Assembly: GCA_900545495.1 (NCBI GenBank) | Contig: UQZJ01000010.1 | Location: 1-64,000 of the forward strand | Direction: 5' to 3' | DNA: 64,000 nt | Origin: an uncultured Eubacteriales bacterium | Lineage (GTDB): Bacteria > Bacillota > Clostridia > Oscillospirales > Oscillospiraceae | The notes under the pieces: model-generated | What the model was told of the DNA's origin: nothing | The model's database searches: none | What the model saw: the letters and a program-made list of their open reading frames with translations, nothing else | Shown: positions 1-7,954 of the stretch, one piece after another | How positions within the stretch are numbered: position 1 is the first letter of the stretch | How the letters are laid out: each line of letters begins with the position of its first letter | Position numbers and translations under genes: made by a program

Positions 1-55
1 GAGCACCTGCCTTTTAAGCAGGGTGTCCGGGGTTCGAATCCCCGACGAGGCACCA
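1..55 (+). tRNA. tRNA-Lys (anticodon TTT), 5' end cut off by window start
   Basis: The window opens inside a tRNA. The anticodon stem-loop (CCTGC, loop CTTTTAA, GCAGG) gives anticodon TTT, so lysine. It is followed by a variable loop, a T arm with the TTCGAAT loop at 33-39, the acceptor 3' strand at 45-51, discriminator A52 and an encoded CCA at 53-55. The D arm and acceptor 5' strand lie outside the window. Confidence 0.95.
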
Positions 56-56
56 C

Positions 57-92
57 AAAAATCCCTGTAACCACACGGTTACAGGGATTTTT
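57..92 (+). terminator. Intrinsic terminator after tRNA-Lys
   Basis: A 16-bp stem (57-72 with 77-92) with an ACAC loop ends in a T run, directly behind the CCA end of the tRNA. Confidence 0.9.
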
Positions 93-200
93 CTCATTTC
101 CTCCAAAACACATTTGAAAGATTCACAAAGTTTAGAGCGTCGGTTTGTTGGTTTCATAAAACCATCGGCCGGCGCTTTTGGGGGAGTCCTGAAAAAAGGA

Positions 201-228
201 TTGACTTCTTTTCTGACAGCCCTATAAT
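201..228 (+). promoter_or_regulatory. Promoter of the marR-MATE operon
   Basis: TTGACT at 201-206 and a consensus TATAAT at 223-228 are separated by 16 bases. The predicted start is near 235, giving a leader of about 28 bases before the GTG start at 263. MarR proteins often repress their own promoter; the AT-rich run at 236-250 is a possible operator, but no clear palindrome was seen. Confidence 0.85.
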
Positions 229-262
229 AGTCCTTACAAATACTAATATAGGGGGGATAACC

Positions 263-712
263 GTGAAATCTGATGCAGATCAGATGTGGGAAGCATGGGG
301 ACGGACAAACGCGCTATATACCGCATGGTGCGCCGCCGCAGGGCAGAATCCATACCGCGTGATCGTTTTATATGCCATACAGGCGCACGCGCCGATCACA
401 CAAAAGGCCATAGCGGATTACGCCGGGCTGTCGAAGCAGACGGTGAGCACCGTCATGCGGGCGCTGAAAGCGGAGGGGCTTGTGTCCCTCCATGCCGGGG
501 AATCGGATCACCGTGAGAAAAAAGTGTGCCTGACACAGAAGGGGACGCGCTATGCAGCGGAGGTGCTTTCTCCGCTGCACACGCTGGAGCAGCGGGTGTT
601 CGACATCATGGGCGCAGAGCGTATGAAGCAGATGACGGACGCCATCACGCTATTCAATCTTGTTTTTGAGAAAGAAATGGAGACACAGGCAAATGAACAC
701 CGCACTAAGTAA
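263..712 (+). CDS. MarR-family transcriptional regulator
   Basis: A 149-residue winged-helix protein of normal MarR length. The central part (about residues 45-95) reads as a MarR HTH and wing: 'ITQKAIADYAGLSKQTVSTVMRALKAEGLV', split here as ITQKAIADYAG and LSKQTVSTVMRALKAEG, followed by a DHREKKVCLT wing. It starts with GTG at 263 behind an AGGGGGG ribosome site at 250-256. It overlaps the following MATE exporter by 20 bases, so the two are translationally linked. The likely role is ligand-relieved repression of the exporter; the ligand cannot be told from the sequence. Confidence 0.9.
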   Translation: MKSDADQMWEAWGRTNALYTAWCAAAGQNPYRVIVLYAIQAHAPITQKAIADYAGLSKQTVSTVMRALKAEGLVSLHAGESDHREKKVCLTQKGTRYAAEVLSPLHTLEQRVFDIMGAERMKQMTDAITLFNLVFEKEMETQANEHRTK

Positions 713-1991
713 GAAATTCTTTTCTTATGTCATTCCCTCCATCCTCGCATTCGCCTTGTCGGGGGTTTACACCATTGTTGACGGCTTCTTTATCGGGCAA
801 AGCCTCGGCGATACGGGGTTGACCGCCATCACATTGGGCTATCCGATCTCCGCGCTGATCGGAGCGGTCGGCACGGGGCTTGGTCTGTCGGGCGCCATTC
901 GCTTTACGATCCTGAGCGCGCAGGGGGAAACCCAAAAGCGTCAGGAGTGCTTTGCGGGTACAACGCTGCTGATGCTGATTGTCGCCGGTTTACTGACGGC
1001 GATCCTGTTTGCTTTTGCCGAGCCAATTCTGTATTTGCTGGGCGCAAGAGGCAATATGCTCACGCTCTGCACTGCGTATGCCCGCGTCATTGCGCTGGGC
1101 GCTGTTTTTCAGCTTTTGGCAACCGGCTTCGTCCCATTTATCCGCAACATGGGCGGTGCGACCGTTGCCATGGTCGCGATGACGCTCGGATTTGTAACGA
1201 ATATTGTTCTGGACTATGCCTTCGTGTGGGCCTTGAACTGGGGAATGGCCGGTGCTGCATGGGCGACCATCATCGGACAGGCCGTGACCATGGTCGTGGC
1301 AGTCATCTTCTTTGCCGTGAAGAGGAGCGGCTTCCGCCTGCCAAAGCTGCGGGAGCTGTGCAGCCTTTGGAAAACTGTCCTGATCGTCTCCATCTCTCCC
1401 TTTGGTTTGACATTTTCCTCCATCATCACGATGCTTTTTATGAATCGCTTCCTGCTGCTGTACGGGGACGAACAGGCGGTCGCGGTTTACGGCTGCATCG
1501 GCTATATTACCGCCATTCTCTACCTGCTGCTGCAAGGGGTAGGCGACGGCAGTCAACCGCTGATCAGCCAGTATTACGGGGAGGAGGACCGGGCTTCCGT
1601 GCGGGCTGTCCGAAGGCTGGCGTACCTGACCGCCGTTGCGGTCACAGTGGTCTGCATGATCGGCGTCTATCTTGCAAGAGCAAAAGTCGGCGTTCTGTTC
1701 GGCGCTTCGGCGGAGGCAAATGCCGGAGTCATCCAGTATCTGCCGCTTTTCCTTGCACCGCTGCTGCTGCTGGCGTTTGTCCGCATTACGACGTCCTACT
1801 TCTACGCAACGGAAAAGAACGGGTTGTCCTATCTCCTTGTGTATGCCGAGCCGGTCTGCACGCTGCTGACGCTCCTGCTCCTGCCGCCGCTGCTGAAGCT
1901 GACCGGCGTCTGGCTTGCGACACCCATCGCACAGGTCGTGACCTTTGTGATCGCATGGGCGGCTAAGCGCCGTGTGGACGCGAAAAATTAG
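693..1991 (+). CDS. MATE-family multidrug efflux transporter
   Basis: A 432-residue polytopic membrane protein with about 12 hydrophobic segments and the two-fold repeat of the MATE/MepA group (SGVYTIVDGFFIGQSLGD near the N terminus is the typical MATE opening). MATE proteins export cationic drugs and dyes in exchange for Na+ or H+. The ATG at 693 is preferred over an upstream in-frame start at 660, because the family begins just before the first membrane helix. Its reading frame begins inside marR, which fits a regulator-exporter operon. Confidence 0.92.
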   Translation: MNTALSKKFFSYVIPSILAFALSGVYTIVDGFFIGQSLGDTGLTAITLGYPISALIGAVGTGLGLSGAIRFTILSAQGETQKRQECFAGTTLLMLIVAGLLTAILFAFAEPILYLLGARGNMLTLCTAYARVIALGAVFQLLATGFVPFIRNMGGATVAMVAMTLGFVTNIVLDYAFVWALNWGMAGAAWATIIGQAVTMVVAVIFFAVKRSGFRLPKLRELCSLWKTVLIVSISPFGLTFSSIITMLFMNRFLLLYGDEQAVAVYGCIGYITAILYLLLQGVGDGSQPLISQYYGEEDRASVRAVRRLAYLTAVAVTVVCMIGVYLARAKVGVLFGASAEANAGVIQYLPLFLAPLLLLAFVRITTSYFYATEKNGLSYLLVYAEPVCTLLTLLLLPPLLKLTGVWLATPIAQVVTFVIAWAAKRRVDAKN

Positions 1992-2077
1992 GGTACACGA
2001 TGGGCGGGGCTGAAAAGCGGCGTGCAGCACTTGCGCGAGCCATACCTGCGCCGTCTGCAAGGCAAACAGAAAAGCAA

Positions 2078-2107
2078 AAGGGCATGTACCGCAAGGTACA
2101 TGCCCTT
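2078..2107. terminator. Bidirectional terminator between MATE and the convergent cluster
   Basis: A 13-bp stem (2078-2090 with 2095-2107), GCAA tetraloop and a following T run. It can end the plus-strand MATE transcript and, read backwards, the minus-strand cluster that stops at 2138. Confidence 0.9.
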
Positions 2108-2137
2108 TTTGTCAGCGATCCTTTGGGGATACCCTCG

Positions 2138-2338
2138 TTACAGCGCGGGCGGCTGATGCCACACCGCATCTACAAAGAGAAGCGTCAGCCCGATATAGAC
2201 GATGCAGGCCAGCGCCAGCAGCGCACAGAAAAGGATGCAGAGGATGTAGGCGGTTTTGCTTCCGTGCAGGTATTTGCGGCACAGCACGATGCCGGCGGCG
2301 GCCAGCACCAGCAGCACTACGGCTAACCAAAGGGGCAT
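2138..2338 (-). CDS. Small two-helix membrane protein, unknown
   Basis: A 66-residue protein that is almost entirely two transmembrane helices (about residues 3-20 and 29-53) joined by a short basic loop, RKYLHGSK. The start at 2338 is chosen for the AAAGGAGGTGG ribosome site just upstream. It lies 14 bases behind the DUF3137-like gene and is the last gene of the LuxR-lipoprotein cluster. I do not recognise a family; topology suggests a helper subunit of a neighbouring membrane protein (inference). Confidence 0.7.
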   Translation of the reverse strand: MPLWLAVVLLVLAAAGIVLCRKYLHGSKTAYILCILFCALLALACIVYIGLTLLFVDAVWHQPPAL

Positions 2339-2352
2339 ATCGTCCACCTCCT

Positions 2353-3231
2353 TTACACGCTGCGGAATGCGTCGATCATATCCGTAAACCACGTCAGCTC
2401 GCGGACAAAGCGTTCCCGCAGCTGCGCGGTGTTTTCCCGCCCCTTGCTGATCTGGAAAAAGCCGCGTCCGCTGTGGACGGCAAGATACAGCCTGCCATCG
2501 GGGTTGAGGTTTACGGCGAATTTGCCGAAGGAGGCGTCTGACAGTGCCAGAAGCCGCTCCAACCGGTTGGGGGTCAGGATGCGAAGGACGGCGGCCTCGT
2601 CGCCGCCTGTCAGGAGGAAGCGCTTGTCAAAGGCCTCGCTGCCTGTTTTGATGGTTTTGCCGCCGGACAGCTTATCCAGCGTCCCTCTCGGCCAGATGGT
2701 CAGCCATGTGGGAAATTCCTGGTTCAGCTGGCACAGCATCCACTGACCGGTGTAGACCTCCCGCTCGTTCTTCTCCCACAGGCCGGTTTCCTCGCGCAGG
2801 AATTCATCCTCCTCCGTCAGCTTGATGGTGCATAGCTCCGTGGTCGACCCCCGATAGGAACCCCGTATGTACCCGCTGCCGCTGCAATGGGTGTGGCGGG
2901 GCAGGGGGATATTGGTGTCCTCTGCGTTCAAAAGGGGCGGGGTGGGGTTCATCTGTACGTTTTCGAGGACAGTACCTGCGATATCCGGCGCCATGGCGTC
3001 GAAGGTCTGCTGCCCGGTCTGCTCCTTGGATCTGCTCTGCACCGCCTGCCCCAGCGCAAGGACAATGCCGCCCACAACGATCAGCACAAGATTGCCGCCC
3101 AGAAGGATACCGGCTACGGCGATCACCACGCCTAGCAGCGAAAGGAGCCTTCCGCCCCATTTGCCGCCCCTGCTCCTGCGAAGCTGCTGCGAAAGCGCCT
3201 CATCCGTCATGTTCCTGTTCTGTTCTGCCAT
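2353..3231 (-). CDS. DUF3137-like membrane-anchored protein
   Basis: A 292-residue protein with two closely spaced hydrophobic helices (about residues 28-65) after a basic N terminus, then a large domain of about 220 residues. The C-terminal part has the DUF3137 flavour (GRLYLAVHSGRGFFQIS, then a helix ending in WFTDMIDAFR). Function is unknown. A good ribosome site, AAGGAG, precedes the ATG at 3231. It follows the second lipoprotein by 27 bases in the same orientation. Family assignment is from the overall pattern and is moderate. Confidence 0.65.
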   Translation of the reverse strand: MAEQNRNMTDEALSQQLRRSRGGKWGGRLLSLLGVVIAVAGILLGGNLVLIVVGGIVLALGQAVQSRSKEQTGQQTFDAMAPDIAGTVLENVQMNPTPPLLNAEDTNIPLPRHTHCSGSGYIRGSYRGSTTELCTIKLTEEDEFLREETGLWEKNEREVYTGQWMLCQLNQEFPTWLTIWPRGTLDKLSGGKTIKTGSEAFDKRFLLTGGDEAAVLRILTPNRLERLLALSDASFGKFAVNLNPDGRLYLAVHSGRGFFQISKGRENTAQLRERFVRELTWFTDMIDAFRSV

Positions 3232-3258
3232 ATGCCTCTCCTTATTCCGCCGCGCCGG

Positions 3259-3996
3259 TCAGTCCAGACGCTCGTAGTAATCGTAGTCGCCGGTAACACC
3301 CCAGTAGAGGCCGTTTTCGCCGGCTGTTGCAATGAGGTAGGAAACGTCGTCAAAGCGCTCGGAATCGGCGGCATAGTGTCCCTGCGCCTCGTCCAGCACG
3401 CGGAGCATCCCGCTGTCGACGGCGGTCAGCGTGTCGTCCGACTGCTCGTATAGGATCCAGTCTCCCGCCACGCCGATGCCGATGACGGACTCGGCCGTGT
3501 TCTCCCCCTCCAGATACCAGGTGCCGTCAAGACCCTGATGTGCGGCACTCCCGTCCGCAAAATCCTCCACCAGAGATTCCTCCGGCTGGAACACAAATGT
3601 CTCCGTCTCCGCGTCCCAGAACCACACCATCAGCACCTGTTGTCCGTCCAGCTCGAACAGCATCGCCGCATCACTGCTGCCGTCGCCGTTCCGGTCGGCA
3701 AAGTCGATGCCCTGAAACGCCTCCCACGGGTCGCCTTGCAGGGTGATGGGATAGCGCACAGAGTCGTACAGGGTCTGTACCTCGTCGTCGAGATAAAAAA
3801 CGGCGCTGTCCGCATGGACGCACACCAGCACGTCGGTGTCCTCACCGTCGCGGGTGATGGTGCCGCCGTCCCGGACGATGCCGGTGACACGCCAGTCGCC
3901 GCCCACCACATCACCGGGGTCGTCGTCCTCACCGCCGCAGGCGGCGAGGCTCAGGCACAGGGCCAGCGCCGATAGGAGCGCAAATAGCTTTTTCAT
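3259..3996 (-). CDS. Secreted lipoprotein, paralogue of the preceding gene
   Basis: A 245-residue acidic protein with a type II signal peptide: basic MKK, a hydrophobic core and the lipobox LAAC, with the acylated Cys at residue 20. The mature part is Asp/Glu-rich. A shared C-terminal block (LDGTWYLEGE, a YEQSDD element, then VDSG and a final DYDYYERL) aligns with the upstream lipoprotein, showing an old tandem duplication. The NGDGS element at about residue 110 resembles a calcium-binding loop. No enzymatic motif was seen. Likely function is extracytoplasmic ligand or metal binding (inference). Confidence 0.8.
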   Translation of the reverse strand: MKKLFALLSALALCLSLAACGGEDDDPGDVVGGDWRVTGIVRDGGTITRDGEDTDVLVCVHADSAVFYLDDEVQTLYDSVRYPITLQGDPWEAFQGIDFADRNGDGSSDAAMLFELDGQQVLMVWFWDAETETFVFQPEESLVEDFADGSAAHQGLDGTWYLEGENTAESVIGIGVAGDWILYEQSDDTLTAVDSGMLRVLDEAQGHYAADSERFDDVSYLIATAGENGLYWGVTGDYDYYERLD

Positions 3997-4019
3997 GCGT
4001 TTCCCTCTTTTCTGCGGCG

Positions 4020-4760
4020 TTACGCCATCTTCTGATAGTAGTCGTATTCGCCGCCCCAGTAGATCACATCGCCGCCGACGAGGGTGAAGTCGTAGACAAC
4101 ATCCTCATACAGGGAGGAGACGGCAAAATACTCTCCGGCGCCATCCTGATTTACCTCGATGGTGCCGCAGTCCACCACGGTGGGGTCGCCGTCACCGCCG
4201 GGACGCTCCAGCAGCTCCCAGCTGCCGGAGGCGTCGAACTCGAGTATGCTGGCGGCGCCGGGCTCGCCGTCCTGATACCATGTACCGGCGAGGTATCCGT
4301 AATCGCCGTCGCCGGTGTTTTCACCCGGCGTATCGCCGGTCACCTTCGTGAAGGTACCGAGAGAATCCACATACAGCGTACCGACCTCGTCGAACCAGCT
4401 GCGGTAGGCCACGCCGTCGTGCTCGTTGTAGAAGTAGTCATAGTCATACTCCGGCACGAACTGGATAAAGCCGCTGGCTGTCACCTCTTCGTCGGCGTCG
4501 TACAGTGCAAAGCGCACCTCGTCGCCGGCGTCGCTGGTGGCGGAGATCAGCGTTTCGCCATCCTCGCCCCTCCACGCGCCGCCAAAGACATACAGATTTG
4601 ACATCTGCTCACTGTCCTTGACCAGCCCCTCAAGGGAGTTTGGAGCGTTGTAAAAATTGTTGTCATTGTCGTCGCGGCCGCCCTCGTCACCGCAGGCGGC
4701 AAGACTCAGACACAGTACAAGCGCCAGCGCGAGGGACAAAAATTTGTGGATGTGTTTCAT
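4020..4760 (-). CDS. Secreted lipoprotein, paralogue of the following gene
   Basis: A 246-residue lipoprotein with an N-terminal signal ending in LAACG (acylated Cys at about residue 23), followed by an Asp/Asn-rich linker. The C-terminal block, LAGTWYQDGEPG through DCGTIEV to GEYDYYQKMA, matches its neighbour at 3259-3996. It starts 30 bases after the DUF2442 gene, with an AAAAGGAG ribosome site. Nothing outside the window is needed to complete it. Function unknown. Confidence 0.8.
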   Translation of the reverse strand: MKHIHKFLSLALALVLCLSLAACGDEGGRDDNDNNFYNAPNSLEGLVKDSEQMSNLYVFGGAWRGEDGETLISATSDAGDEVRFALYDADEEVTASGFIQFVPEYDYDYFYNEHDGVAYRSWFDEVGTLYVDSLGTFTKVTGDTPGENTGDGDYGYLAGTWYQDGEPGAASILEFDASGSWELLERPGGDGDPTVVDCGTIEVNQDGAGEYFAVSSLYEDVVYDFTLVGGDVIYWGGEYDYYQKMA

Positions 4761-4790
4761 GGTATTCTTCTCCTTTTTTAATACACGGTG

Positions 4791-5030
4791 TCAATGCTCC
4801 TGCTCCGCCATGGACAATATCTCATCGTGGCTCAGCTCCACATCGCCGAAGCGGACAAAGATGCCGTTGGTCACGGCGCTGTTCCACACCCGTATGTCTG
4901 CAAGCGGGCGAAAGCGGATCTTATCCAGATACGGCTTCATGTCCAGCAGAAGACGGCTTCCGGACACAAAATCCACCTGCAAGACATGGTCGGGCAGCGG
5001 CGTGACGGCTGTGAGATACCTTCGGTTCAA
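4791..5030 (-). CDS. DUF2442-family protein with TTG start
   Basis: A 79-residue protein, the usual DUF2442 size, reading from a TTG codon at 5030 (NRRYLTAVTPLPDHVLQVDF). The family opens in the same way, with a 'TAVKPLPDY' strand, and ends near a 'DGVELSHDEIL' pattern, here GDVELSHDEILSMAE. TTG is preferred to the longer ATG reading because an AAGGAGGA ribosome site lies at 5038-5045 and the extra 38 residues have no family match. DUF2442 proteins are often small NAD-like-fold or toxin-antitoxin-associated proteins of unknown role; there is no toxin partner here. Confidence 0.8.
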   Translation of the reverse strand: MNRRYLTAVTPLPDHVLQVDFVSGSRLLLDMKPYLDKIRFRPLADIRVWNSAVTNGIFVRFGDVELSHDEILSMAEQEH

Positions 5031-5060
5031 GTGCGTGTCCTCCTTTCCGGGGAAATAAAG

Positions 5061-5089
5061 ATCCACCGTACAGACATTGTACGGTGGAT
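5061..5089. terminator. Perfect 12-bp hairpin between luxR-like gene and DUF2442
   Basis: A 12-bp inverted repeat, ATCCACCGTACA (5061-5072) and its complement (5078-5089), with a 5-base loop. On the minus strand it is followed by CTTTATTT, a poor T tract. It may be a partial terminator that reduces expression of the downstream genes, or an operator. Confidence 0.6.
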
Positions 5090-5115
5090 GGGAAAGAAGA
5101 AACATTAACCAAAGG

Positions 5116-7596
5116 TTAGGTCTTTTGCCGGAGCAGCGCGGCAAGCTGTGTCCGCTTGGTGCGGGTGTCCCCCTCGATATGGAGCTTGGAATAGATCTGG
5201 TTCACATACTGCTTGACACTGCCCTCGGAGAGATAGAGCCTTTCCGCGATCTCACGGTTGGAGAGCCGCTGCCCCATCAGCTCCACGATCTCGTATTCCC
5301 GCGTCGTCAGCGCGTCAAAGACCGCCGGACGGGCGCTTGCCGTGTTTCGCGCTTTTGCCGCCTCACCCAGCGCCATGATCTGCGCCGCAAGGAGGGACTG
5401 CGTTTCCCGTGCCAGCAGGGGCCTTATATAGTCGTAGTTTTCCAAGAACGGCATCACAAGGCCGTCCGGTGCGGCGTCGGAAAGTGCCTTTTCCAGCCAA
5501 GCGCGGGCCTCCTCGGTTTTTCCCAGCTTTTCATAGGCCGCCGCCGTCTGGATGCGGAGGTGCAGCGCCACCAGCGCGTAGTGCATGGCCCCGCACACCG
5601 CCAGCAGTTCGGCGCTGCGCCCGATGACCTTGGCGTATGCACCCTCGGCAAGATAGACCTGGTTTTCGATCATCTCCATCATGGGCTTGCCCGGCGCCAG
5701 CATATTGACAGTGGAGAGCCGGTGCTGCGAGAAGATCTCCGGAATTTTGTCCGTTTCACCCCGCAGCGCATGGTAGTAGGCGCTGGTGGCGCTCCAGAGG
5801 TTGATCCACGCCGTGTCGTGATAGCGCAGAAGCTCCGCGTAGCGCTCGGCAAAGGTGTACCGCTGCTCCACGTCGGTATATCGCGAGAGCCGCCGCGACA
5901 GGAAATCGCAGCACAGCGCCATGTTGACCTGCCCGTTGTTCTTCACCTGCGCGTAGGCGCGCTCCAGCTCGATGTGGGCATCGGTGAAGCGGCCCTGACA
6001 GAACAGCGCCTCGGCGCGCATGATGGTCTCCGCACCCTGCCCGTGGTGGTTGGTGACCTGATAGTAGTGGGGCATACACTCGTCCATCTCTAAAAGCTCG
6101 CGTTCCAGCTCGCCCGGTGCGCGGTAGAACATCATCAGAACGGACGGTGAGCCAAAGGTCCAGCCGCCGCCGGACTGGATGCTGATGGCGGGGCGGGACA
6201 TCTGCGCGCTGGCGCTGCGGTGCAGGCGGCTCATGGCGCTGATGTCGTTGTAGCAGAGAAAGCTCAGAATGAGGTCACACTCGCCCAGCAGGTTGCCGCG
6301 CTCCTCCTCGGACAGTTCGGGATGCTCCTCAATGGCTGCCAGCAGCAGAGCCTTCAGTTCCAGCATTTTCGGGATCTGCCGCCATGTGAACATCCGGCGC
6401 ATCAGCACCAGAATGGCAAGGGGATAGGCCTTCAGCGTTTCGGCGGGGCATTTGCCCAGCGCATCCAGCAAGTCCTCCGGCTTCAGCGACGCCAGCAGGA
6501 TGCCCGCATCGCTGCGGATGACCCGCAGCAGCGCGTCGTAATTCTCGCTTCTCCGGTAGGCGGCGATGGCGTGGAGATACTGCCGGTGCTGCTCGTACCA
6601 CAGGCCGAAGCGCTCCCAATAGAGACGCTGCGTTTCGGCGTCCAGCTTCAGAAAACGCCGCTCGGCGCACTCCTTCATCATGTGGTGGAAACGATAGGTC
6701 ACGCCGTCCGGCAGCCGCGTGACAAAGGCGTTCTGCTCGGTCAGCAGGGAGAGGATCTGTCCCGCGTCCGCCTCGCCGGTGATGCACTGGGCCATCTCAA
6801 CGGTAAATTCATCGGCCAGTCCCATGACCGCCAGAAACTCCCGCTGCTTTTCCGGCAGCGGATCGATCATGGCGGCGGTGAAGGTGGCGTAGATGTCGGA
6901 GTGGCGGCTGGGCAGCACGCCGCGCTCGGAGAGCGTCCGCAGGTTCAGGTACACGGCGGAGAACCAGCCCTCGCTGGAATAGAGGAGGCTCTCCACCTGT
7001 GCGTCGGAAAGCTCCGTGCCGCAGCGGTGGGCGTAGACGGCAAGCTCTGTGTGGTTCAAGCGCAGCTGCTCCGTACCGATCTGATAGACCTTGGCCCCCA
7101 GCCGCACCGCCTCCGCCGCGGGCAGGAAGCGGTCGCGGCTTGCAACGATCAGATGGACATTTGCGGGCAGCCGGTTTGCCAGCATACAGAGGAACAGGGC
7201 GGCGCGCTTGTCCGTCAGCAGGTGGAAATCGTCGATAAAGAGATAGCAGGGTGTTTCGCCCGCCAGCGCATGGCAGAGATCGTCCACCAGCAGCCCGCTG
7301 CCCGCTGCGTCCGTGGGGCAGGGATACTCCCGTAGAAAGGGTAAGCCGGCACGGGCAAACGCCTCCTGTGCGCTTTTCCAGAAGATCGCAAGGTTATCGG
7401 AATACACGCTGATGCGGATGATGCGCAGTGTCTTTGCCTTGGCGCGTTCACTAAGGTACCAGTTTACCGCCGTGGTCTTCCCGTAGCCCATGGGCGCCAC
7501 CACCGTGGTCATGGCGCAGCGGGAGATGGGCCGCAGACTCTCCTGCAGCCGCTCGGATATGTAGATGGTGTTCAAATTCCATTTCGGCTTTGGCAT
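5116..7596 (-). CDS. MalT-like LuxR-family ATP-dependent regulator
   Basis: An 826-residue STAND-type transcription activator. An N-terminal nucleotide-binding domain has a Walker A loop at residues 33-41 (VAPMGYGKTT) and a Walker B strand near 118 (CYLFIDDFH). A long helical repeat region (about 350-740) should hold the inducer-binding superhelix. The last 65 residues are a LuxR HTH (LTTREYEIVELMGQRLSNRE). The start at 7596 has a GGAGGTG ribosome site. MalT relatives oligomerise on ATP and inducer. Its place at the head of the lipoprotein cluster suggests it controls those genes; the inducer is unknown. Confidence 0.9.
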   Translation of the reverse strand: MPKPKWNLNTIYISERLQESLRPISRCAMTTVVAPMGYGKTTAVNWYLSERAKAKTLRIIRISVYSDNLAIFWKSAQEAFARAGLPFLREYPCPTDAAGSGLLVDDLCHALAGETPCYLFIDDFHLLTDKRAALFLCMLANRLPANVHLIVASRDRFLPAAEAVRLGAKVYQIGTEQLRLNHTELAVYAHRCGTELSDAQVESLLYSSEGWFSAVYLNLRTLSERGVLPSRHSDIYATFTAAMIDPLPEKQREFLAVMGLADEFTVEMAQCITGEADAGQILSLLTEQNAFVTRLPDGVTYRFHHMMKECAERRFLKLDAETQRLYWERFGLWYEQHRQYLHAIAAYRRSENYDALLRVIRSDAGILLASLKPEDLLDALGKCPAETLKAYPLAILVLMRRMFTWRQIPKMLELKALLLAAIEEHPELSEEERGNLLGECDLILSFLCYNDISAMSRLHRSASAQMSRPAISIQSGGGWTFGSPSVLMMFYRAPGELERELLEMDECMPHYYQVTNHHGQGAETIMRAEALFCQGRFTDAHIELERAYAQVKNNGQVNMALCCDFLSRRLSRYTDVEQRYTFAERYAELLRYHDTAWINLWSATSAYYHALRGETDKIPEIFSQHRLSTVNMLAPGKPMMEMIENQVYLAEGAYAKVIGRSAELLAVCGAMHYALVALHLRIQTAAAYEKLGKTEEARAWLEKALSDAAPDGLVMPFLENYDYIRPLLARETQSLLAAQIMALGEAAKARNTASARPAVFDALTTREYEIVELMGQRLSNREIAERLYLSEGSVKQYVNQIYSKLHIEGDTRTKRTQLAALLRQKT

Positions 7597-7954
7597 GATG
7601 TACACCTCCAACGATTTGTTTTCTCGGTGTCTAAGCGGCACGACGGCGGCTATCCACACCTTTTCTGTGCCTGATGGCGGCTTACGTTTCTCTAATTTGC
7701 TTAATTGTACCTTTTTCCGCGGCGAAATTCAAGTTCACCGAAAGGAGACCAAAATCTTAAAAAATGCGGCGCGATTCCATATCCGACCGGCCTGCCCGGA
7801 GGCGGGCGTGTCATCGTGCGATGAGAGCGCTTCACCAAGGCAGGAAAAGACAAGCTGCACCTTTCTTTTGGGAGGGCTTTGTGATACTATGTTAGCCGCA
7901 GTACCTGTATCTGCTGCATCCTTTCCAAAAACACACGCAACGAACGGAGACACT
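7597..7954. other. Divergent intergenic region
   Basis: 358 bases between two divergent genes. It holds the minus-strand promoter listed separately at 7704-7732 and, close to the plus gene, an A-rich, weakly promoter-like stretch (GATACT at 7883-7888) with no convincing -35 box. I see no RNA motif or gene here. Confidence 0.6.
7704..7732 (-). promoter_or_regulatory. Promoter of the MalT-like regulator cluster
   Basis: On the minus strand: TTGAAT (complement of 7727-7732), a 17-base spacer, and TACAAT (complement of 7704-7709). The predicted start near 7697 leaves a leader of about 100 bases. Confidence 0.8.
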
